Below, one piece after another: positions 59,901 to 64,000 of a stretch of DNA of 64,000 nt. This DNA comes from Vulcanimicrobiota bacterium (lineage in GTDB: Bacteria; Vulcanimicrobiota; Vulcanimicrobiia; Vulcanimicrobiales; Vulcanimicrobiaceae). The stretch spans positions 1 to 64,000 of the forward strand of contig DAIDHQ010000013.1 in the NCBI GenBank assembly GCA_027459645.1. The letters are read 5' to 3'. The translations under genes were made by a program, and so were the position numbers. The notes beneath the pieces were generated by a model. It did not search any database. It was not told where the DNA came from and worked only from the letters and a program-made list of their open reading frames with translations. The stretch's first letter is position 1, and each line of letters opens with the position of its first letter.

Positions 59901-60672
59901 GGACGCCGGCGAGGCACGCCGGCGCGCGCGCTTTCGAATCTTCGGCAACAAGCCCGGGACCTACGGCACGGGAGTGCTGGAACTGATCTCATCGGGCGCG
60001 TGGCAGTCACGCGGCGATCTCGCGCAAGCGTACCTCGCATCGGGGGGCTTCGCCTATGGAACCCATACCTTTGGCGAGCCCGCACCGGCAGAATTTCGAG
60101 ATCGGCTTAAGGCCTCGAGCATCGCAGTACAGAATCAGGACAATCGCGAGCACGACATCTTTGATAGCGACACCTATCTGCAGCATCATGGCGGCATGAT
60201 TGCGGCGATCCGGGAACTGAGCGCCAAAGAGCCCTCAGCGCTCTTCGGCGATTCTTCCGATCCGCAGCAGCCGAAGACGCGTACGCTGCAAGACGAAGCC
60301 CGGCGCGTCTTTCGCGCCCGCGTGGCCAATCCAAGATGGCTTGCCGGCATGCGCCGCCACGGCTACAAAGGTGCGCTCGAGATGGCCGCAACGGTTGATT
60401 ATCTCTTCGGCTACGATGCGGCAGCCGGTGTGGTGGAAGATTGGATGTACGAACGCGTCGCGCAAGCGTATGTGCTCGACGAAGAAAATCGCGAGTTCCT
60501 CCGCGCCTCGAATCCCTGGAGCGCGAGGGAGATGAGCGAACGACTCCTGGAAGCCGCTGCTCGCGGATTATGGGAGAAGCCATCGCACGAAACGCTCGAG
60601 CAGCTTCGCGATGAACTGACAGCCGTCGATGGCGTTCTCGAGGATCGAACCGAGGTGATCTATGCGCGTTAA
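56959..60672 (+). CDS. cobN: Cobaltochelatase subunit CobN
   Basis: The large subunit of the ATP-dependent cobaltochelatase that inserts Co(II) into hydrogenobyrinate a,c-diamide, the aerobic-pathway route. The 1237-residue length is typical. Conserved segments include [54 protein letters not shown] and a C-terminal [19 protein letters not shown]. Partner subunits should be the AAA+ and VWA proteins, here provided as one chain by the next gene. It overlaps cobB by four bases and the next gene by 11. Confidence 0.95.
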   Translation: MIAFISAVDTDLIAARNALALLPPDFPPVAVYAAHELEHEDQMRAALAGSRLAIVRILGGHAYFARGFETLAALQKEGTLEVLAIPGDAHPDADLDARSNAPPHILRGAHAYAFAGGSRNLASLFAYVAHERLGLPFSYDPPQQSPEWGFYHPDSADREGCARLSSTEFRSRFWHEGQSGIGVIFYRADWSSGNLAHIDALIHLCEARGLNVLPVFVYSLRDCERIGDLPAPYVHAFGSSDGTSVDAIVSLLSYTLGDASEQVQRWLDVPVVQAIATAQSRAAWQANPAGLGPLDAATKIVMPEFDGKLCGPVFAFRDPKSGLTQADPLQLKALVGLLERHVRLRRTPNADKRVAIVLTNFANRQGRIGSAVGLDTPASVVAILRALEADGYDVGSFPSDGDALMADLLARGGYDIDSLTPDQLANAEAGFDVAEYRAWFADFGQAVRTSMEDAWGAAPGNAYREGDRIYVAGARFGNVFVMIQPPRGFGDNPLAVYHSGDLVPTHHYIGAYRWLRDVFRADAIVQCGKHGTLEWLPGKSLGLSADCFPALAQSDIPLFYPFIVDDPGEGAQAKRRAHACIIDHLIPPMTKAQAYDELAQLARLLGEYAAAERIDPDKAPLIASAIWQTVVAANLQRDLAVDVLPQGEAFGEFLQHVDGYLCELGDMQIRDGLHVLGEPPREGRLLDLALALVRVDGADALGALHALALDLGIDYAAIADAADAGRPYLNSGSSVRDVREQLESQIREIASAILTNDRELTVEEILAQFAVPVSGECARTMRLLGERIVPALSRAGDEISNLLRGLNGHHVPAGPSGAPTRGMINVLPTGRNFYGIDVRAVPSRFAWLVGMRLGDALLRTAKARDGEYPQNIAMTVWGTANMRTQGDDIAEILWLLGVRPLWHPENGRVTGLEVVPLEELGRPRIDVTVRISGFFRDSFPDAIALIDRAVAAVAELPEDAQQNYVRAATLRDERLKLAAGMDAGEARRRARFRIFGNKPGTYGTGVLELISSGAWQSRGDLAQAYLASGGFAYGTHTFGEPAPAEFRDRLKASSIAVQNQDNREHDIFDSDTYLQHHGGMIAAIRELSAKEPSALFGDSSDPQQPKTRTLQDEARRVFRARVANPRWLAGMRRHGYKGALEMAATVDYLFGYDAAAGVVEDWMYERVAQAYVLDEENREFLRASNPWSAREMSERLLEAAARGLWEKPSHETLEQLRDELTAVDGVLEDRTEVIYAR

Positions 60673-62422
60673 TTATCCGTTTGCCGCCATCGTTGGCCAG
60701 GAAACTCTTCAAGACGCGTTGCTCTGGCTCGCGGTCGATCCCTACATCGGTGGTTTGCTGATTTCTGGAACGCGTGGCACGGCGAAATCGACCGCCGCAC
60801 GTGCCCTTGCCGATTTGCTCCCCGATGGGACGCCGTTCGTTGAATTGCCGGTGGGCGCCACAGAAGACCGCGTCGTTGGAAGTCTCGACGTTCACGCATT
60901 GCTCTCCGACGGTGGCCGGCGGTTTGAACCCGGACTTCTTGCGCGTGCGAACCACGGCGTACTCTACGTCGACGAAGTGAATCTTCTTCCAGACCATATC
61001 GTCGACGTGCTGCTCGATGCCGCGGCAATGGGCGTGAACGTTGTCGAACGCGATGGCGCGTCCCACTCGCATGAAGCGCTGATCATGCTCATCGGCAGTA
61101 TGAACCCCGAGGAAGGAGAGTTACGCCCGCAGTTACTCGACCGTTTCGGACTGTGCGTGCACGTGGAAAACGATGCGGATGTCGAACGGCGGACCGAAAT
61201 CACCGCCCGAAGAATCCGCTTCGATCTCAATCCGGAGGCATTCATCGCTGAATACGATGCGGCCTCGCGGTCTCTGCGCCGCCGCATTGCCTGCGCGCGA
61301 GAAATGCTACCCCACACGAGTGTCGATCGTAGCGCCCTTACCCATGCTTCACGCCTGGCCGTAGAGGCACGCGTGGAAGGCATGCGCGCGGACCTAACGA
61401 TCATTCGTACCGCCCGGGCAATCGCGGCGCTCGACAGCCGCGAACACGTCGTCATCGATGATGTCGAACGCGCGGCCCATGCCGCACTCGCGCATCGGCG
61501 CCGTGAGCCGCCACCCCCTCCACAGCGCCCGCAACGCACCCAAAGACCGGATGGTGAGAGCGCGAACGGAAGCGCCGCAAAGGCGACCGAGCAATCCACG
61601 GCCGTCTTCGACGTTGGCTCGATGCTCGACGTCGGCTTGCCGGAGTCCAGACGACCCAAACGGAGTAACGCCGCGGCTCTCAATGCAGCGCGCGGTCGCA
61701 GCAGCACGGATGTGGCGCGCGGTATAGCGCGGGCCTCTGCAACGGCGCGTGGTCCCGTCGCCCCGCTAGCAACAATTCGTGCGGCGGCGCTTGAGAAACA
61801 ACGTGAAGAAGAACTCTCCGTCGACTCGCGACATCTTCGCTACGTGCTCCGACGCGGGCGCGAGCGTCAACTTGTGATCTTTCTTATCGACGCTTCCGGC
61901 TCTATGGCGGCCGCCGCACGGATGAGGGCGGCAAAAGGCGCCGTCAGCGGCTTACTGGAGCAGGCGTATTACCGCCGCGACGCGGTCGCGTTGATTGCCT
62001 TTCGCGGATCCGATGCCGAAGTGGTCGTTCCGCCCACGCGCAGCGCCGTCTTTGCCTATCGCCGGCTACGCACCATGGCGACCGGCGGCCGAACGCCGCT
62101 CGCCCAGGGTCTACGCTTGGCCGAGCAAACGGCCAGGCAGTACGCGCAGCGCGATCCGGCCGCCCGATCGCACGTGGTGTTGGTGAGCGATGCTCGCGCG
62201 AACGTTCCCGAGCACCACGCCTTCGAGGAAGCGCTCGCGCGCGCGTCGGAACTTCGACTGCTAGGCGTTCGCGCACTTTGCGTAGATACGGAGAACGGGC
62301 GCGTGCGCCTGGGAAATGCGGTGCGGCTCGCCCATGCGCTCGGCGCAACGTATCGTCACCTCTCTGAATGCACCGATCGTAGCCTAGGAGCGGCGGTGCG
62401 AGAATGGATGGCAATCGCATGA
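60662..62422 (+). CDS. Fused AAA+/VWA magnesium-chelatase-type partner of CobN (ChlI-ChlD fusion)
   Basis: A 586-residue protein that joins the motor and integrin-like subunits of a class-I chelatase. The AAA+ part has Walker [11 protein letters not shown] (35-44), Walker [13 protein letters not shown] and sensor-type [20 protein letters not shown] Pro/Arg-rich linker (about 290-330) follows, then the VWA domain with the MIDAS motif FLIDASGSM (around residue 410). Given its position it should drive CobN, replacing separate CobS and CobT; chlorophyll synthesis is excluded by context. It overlaps cobN by 11 bases and cobO by four. Confidence 0.88.
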   Translation: MRVNYPFAAIVGQETLQDALLWLAVDPYIGGLLISGTRGTAKSTAARALADLLPDGTPFVELPVGATEDRVVGSLDVHALLSDGGRRFEPGLLARANHGVLYVDEVNLLPDHIVDVLLDAAAMGVNVVERDGASHSHEALIMLIGSMNPEEGELRPQLLDRFGLCVHVENDADVERRTEITARRIRFDLNPEAFIAEYDAASRSLRRRIACAREMLPHTSVDRSALTHASRLAVEARVEGMRADLTIIRTARAIAALDSREHVVIDDVERAAHAALAHRRREPPPPPQRPQRTQRPDGESANGSAAKATEQSTAVFDVGSMLDVGLPESRRPKRSNAAALNAARGRSSTDVARGIARASATARGPVAPLATIRAAALEKQREEELSVDSRHLRYVLRRGRERQLVIFLIDASGSMAAAARMRAAKGAVSGLLEQAYYRRDAVALIAFRGSDAEVVVPPTRSAVFAYRRLRTMATGGRTPLAQGLRLAEQTARQYAQRDPAARSHVVLVSDARANVPEHHAFEEALARASELRLLGVRALCVDTENGRVRLGNAVRLAHALGATYRHLSECTDRSLGAAVREWMAIA

Positions 62423-62997
62423 GTTCGATATCGACGAAGCACGGTGACGGCGGGGTGACACGCCTTGGCGGGGGAGAGCCGATTTCGAAAGCCGACGCGC
62501 GTGTCGAAGCTTACGGCGCGATCGACGAACTCAATACGATGATCGGGCTTGCGCGAACGCTTTGCACCGATCAGGAGATCGCCGCGGAAATCCGCGCCAT
62601 TCAGCGGGAACTCTTCCCGGTTGGTTCTGCAATTTCAACGAAACCGACGTCGAAGAAGCCGATTCCAGTGATCTCCAAGGAAATGGTTCACCGCCTAGAT
62701 GCACTCGTCGAACGATTTGAAGCGGAACCGAATATCCTTCGGGATTGGTCGCTGCCGGGCGAGTTTCGCGAGTCCGCGGCATTCGACGCGGCGCGGGCCA
62801 TTTGTCGACGCGCCGAGCGAGCCGCGGTGCGATACGTTTCGGGCGGCGGAAACGTGCAGCCGACGGTGCTTGAATACCTGAACCGTCTCAGCGACGTGCT
62901 GTGGTTGTGCGCACGAGTGCTGGAAGCGCGCAACGGCATCGATGCTCGCCTGCGGGACGAGCATCACCCTGGCCCTCCGTGGTCGCGTGCATGGTGA
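62419..62997 (+). CDS. cobO: ATP:cob(I)alamin adenosyltransferase (PduO type)
   Basis: This enzyme attaches the adenosyl group to cobalt. The 192-residue protein has the PduO-type signatures [16 protein letters not shown], the [18 protein letters not shown] segment and [13 protein letters not shown] in the ATP-binding C-terminus. It is PduO-like, not the CobA/BtuR P-loop type, so the symbol is functional only. The ATG at 62419 overlaps the chelatase stop as ATGA, and its stop overlaps the next gene by seven bases. Confidence 0.9.
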   Translation: MSSISTKHGDGGVTRLGGGEPISKADARVEAYGAIDELNTMIGLARTLCTDQEIAAEIRAIQRELFPVGSAISTKPTSKKPIPVISKEMVHRLDALVERFEAEPNILRDWSLPGEFRESAAFDAARAICRRAERAAVRYVSGGGNVQPTVLEYLNRLSDVLWLCARVLEARNGIDARLRDEHHPGPPWSRAW

Positions 62998-64000
62998 AGA
63001 GCGAGCTCGCTGACTCGCGTTGCCCCGGGGCGGTTCACGCGGTACCGGCGCGCGACGGCCTTCTGCTACGCGTGAGAGTTCCGGGCGGCAACCTTACGAA
63101 CTCGCAACTTGGCACACTTGCCGATATTGCGGAGCGGTACGGCGATGCCCACCTGGATCTGACCTCTCGCGCTAACGTACAATTGCGCGGGCTGAAACGT
63201 CCCGCACTTCATCGCGTCGCGACAGCGCTTGAGGAGTCGGCTCTCTTACCGTCTCGAGAGCACGATCGCGTGCGGAACATTGCTGCCAGTCCGTTTGCCG
63301 GTGCTGATGCGGGGGAACTCTTCGACATACGGCCTCTGTTGCGGGAACTCGACGAGCGTCTCATTGCCGATGCTCGGCTCGCCGCACTTCCGGCGAAGTT
63401 TGCCTTTGCGCTCGACGGCGGCGCGCGCGCTTTCAATTCAAACGAAGCCGATCTCAGTCTACGCGCCGTCTCAAGCGATGCTGGCGTACGTTTTCATCTG
63501 ATAATTGCGGGAACACCTTCGGGGTTCGGAGCTTCTCCCCGTCGCGCCATTGACGTGCTTCTTGAAGCGGCGCATTGCGCGTTCGATCTCGCGACTGACT
63601 ACGCTGCCGGAAAGACGTGGCGAGTGGCGACGGTTCCAAACATGGCCGGGGCCATCGTGGAACGCCTTTCCGGCAAAGCGCAACCATGCGCCACGCCCGA
63701 CCGCAGTCCTCGCGCATTGCGCCCACTCGGCGTTACCGACGGCGCCGAACCTGGGCTCGCGAACGTCCTGCCTTCGGTGCCTCTCGGACGCCTTTCCAGC
63801 GTCCAGGCGCGCACGATTCAAATATTGGCGGCCCGTTACGAAATGGACGTGCGTCTTGCATGGTGGCGGGGCGTCGTCCTTGCGGGTGCGATTCGCACGC
63901 AGCTTCCGCAGATCGAACGCGAACTCGTCTCAGCCGGCTTGCCGCCGGATGATTCGAATGGTTTTGCCGGGATTGCCGCCTGTTCCGGAATGCACGGCTG
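62991..64000 (+). CDS. cobG: Precorrin-3B synthase-like CobG (3' end outside window)
   Basis: A frame open to the window edge encodes about 336 residues of a nitrite/sulfite-reductase-type protein. LTSRANVQLRGLKRPALHRV and RNIAASPFAGADAGELFD match CobG-family ferredoxin-like half-domains. The last codons (AACSGMHGC) start the cysteine cluster that would ligate a 4Fe-4S centre. CobG contracts the ring in the oxygen-requiring B12 pathway, which fits cobN. The start at 62991 overlaps cobO by seven bases; a GTG at 62994 is an alternative. Confidence 0.85.
   Translation, partial: MVKSELADSRCPGAVHAVPARDGLLLRVRVPGGNLTNSQLGTLADIAERYGDAHLDLTSRANVQLRGLKRPALHRVATALEESALLPSREHDRVRNIAASPFAGADAGELFDIRPLLRELDERLIADARLAALPAKFAFALDGGARAFNSNEADLSLRAVSSDAGVRFHLIIAGTPSGFGASPRRAIDVLLEAAHCAFDLATDYAAGKTWRVATVPNMAGAIVERLSGKAQPCATPDRSPRALRPLGVTDGAEPGLANVLPSVPLGRLSSVQARTIQILAARYEMDVRLAWWRGVVLAGAIRTQLPQIERELVSAGLPPDDSNGFAGIAACSGMHG

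Overview
The window is a continuous stretch of a chromosome from a free-living, high-GC bacterium. GC is roughly 60-65 % by eye and gene density is high. Starts are ATG, GTG or TTG, neighbouring genes often overlap as ATGA, GTGA or TTGA, and six tRNA genes are scattered between protein genes. Exported proteins, lipoproteins, TonB and an outer-membrane-style secretome point to a diderm. My best guess is the Eremiobacterota/Vulcanimicrobiota (formerly WPS-2) or another poorly sampled soil lineage. That placement is an inference from gene style, not from a marker comparison. There is no prophage, insertion sequence or CRISPR array.

Layout. 1-4 kb: end of an exported protein, then a leftward operon with molybdopterin genes (Cof-type phosphatase, 84-aa protein, moaD, moaE, hydrolase, moeB-rhodanese). 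4-11 kb: an ATP-grasp-like enzyme, then a leftward operon of aminotransferase, exported protein and two tandem S10 peptidases. 11-19 kb: phoU, hydroxyacyl-CoA dehydrogenase and enoyl-CoA hydratase, an NRAMP-like metal transporter, TlpA plus thiolase, a DUF2249-Crp regulator and HutD. 19-27.5 kb: a leftward housekeeping block (HAD, rsmD, coaD, coiled-coil protein; M16 peptidase; recG; panE). 27.5-35.2 kb: tRNAs for Cys, Gly, Phe, Asp, Val and Val among small membrane, hydrolase, binding-protein and TonB genes, plus a compact transcription unit for a 35-residue protein. 35-45.5 kb: a low-GC lipoprotein, a 1092-residue double glycosyltransferase, and a phosphate-scavenging region (histidine phosphatase, PLC-type phosphoesterase, pstSCA without pstB). 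45.6-55.3 kb: thrS, a low-complexity lipoprotein, two MFS transporters, a broken P450, a papain-like protease, a DUF4432 protein and a sedolisin. 55.4-64 kb: a cobalamin riboswitch followed by an overlapping operon cobB-cobN-chlID-cobO-cobG for the late, cobaltochelatase-dependent (aerobic-type) B12 pathway; cobG runs off the window.

How the genes work together. The clearest modules are: (i) molybdopterin sulfur transfer (MoeB activates the MoaD C-terminus, MoaD and MoaE form molybdopterin synthase); (ii) riboswitch-controlled B12 synthesis; (iii) phosphate release outside the cytoplasm followed by Pst import; (iv) short-chain acyl-CoA turnover (dehydrogenase, hydratase, thiolase); (v) a large exported-peptidase complement (S10 twice, M16, S53, papain-like).

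The features least explained by known families are non-coding or very small. They are a dispersed REP-like repeat whose copies supply start and stop codons, a 174-bp nested palindrome at 42361-42534, an independent promoter-RBS-ORF-terminator unit for a 35-aa arginine-rich peptide at 34.7-35.0 kb, an RBS-masking hairpin before the S10 genes, and a seven-codon minicistron that appears to drive hutD. They are the best candidates here for undescribed biology.
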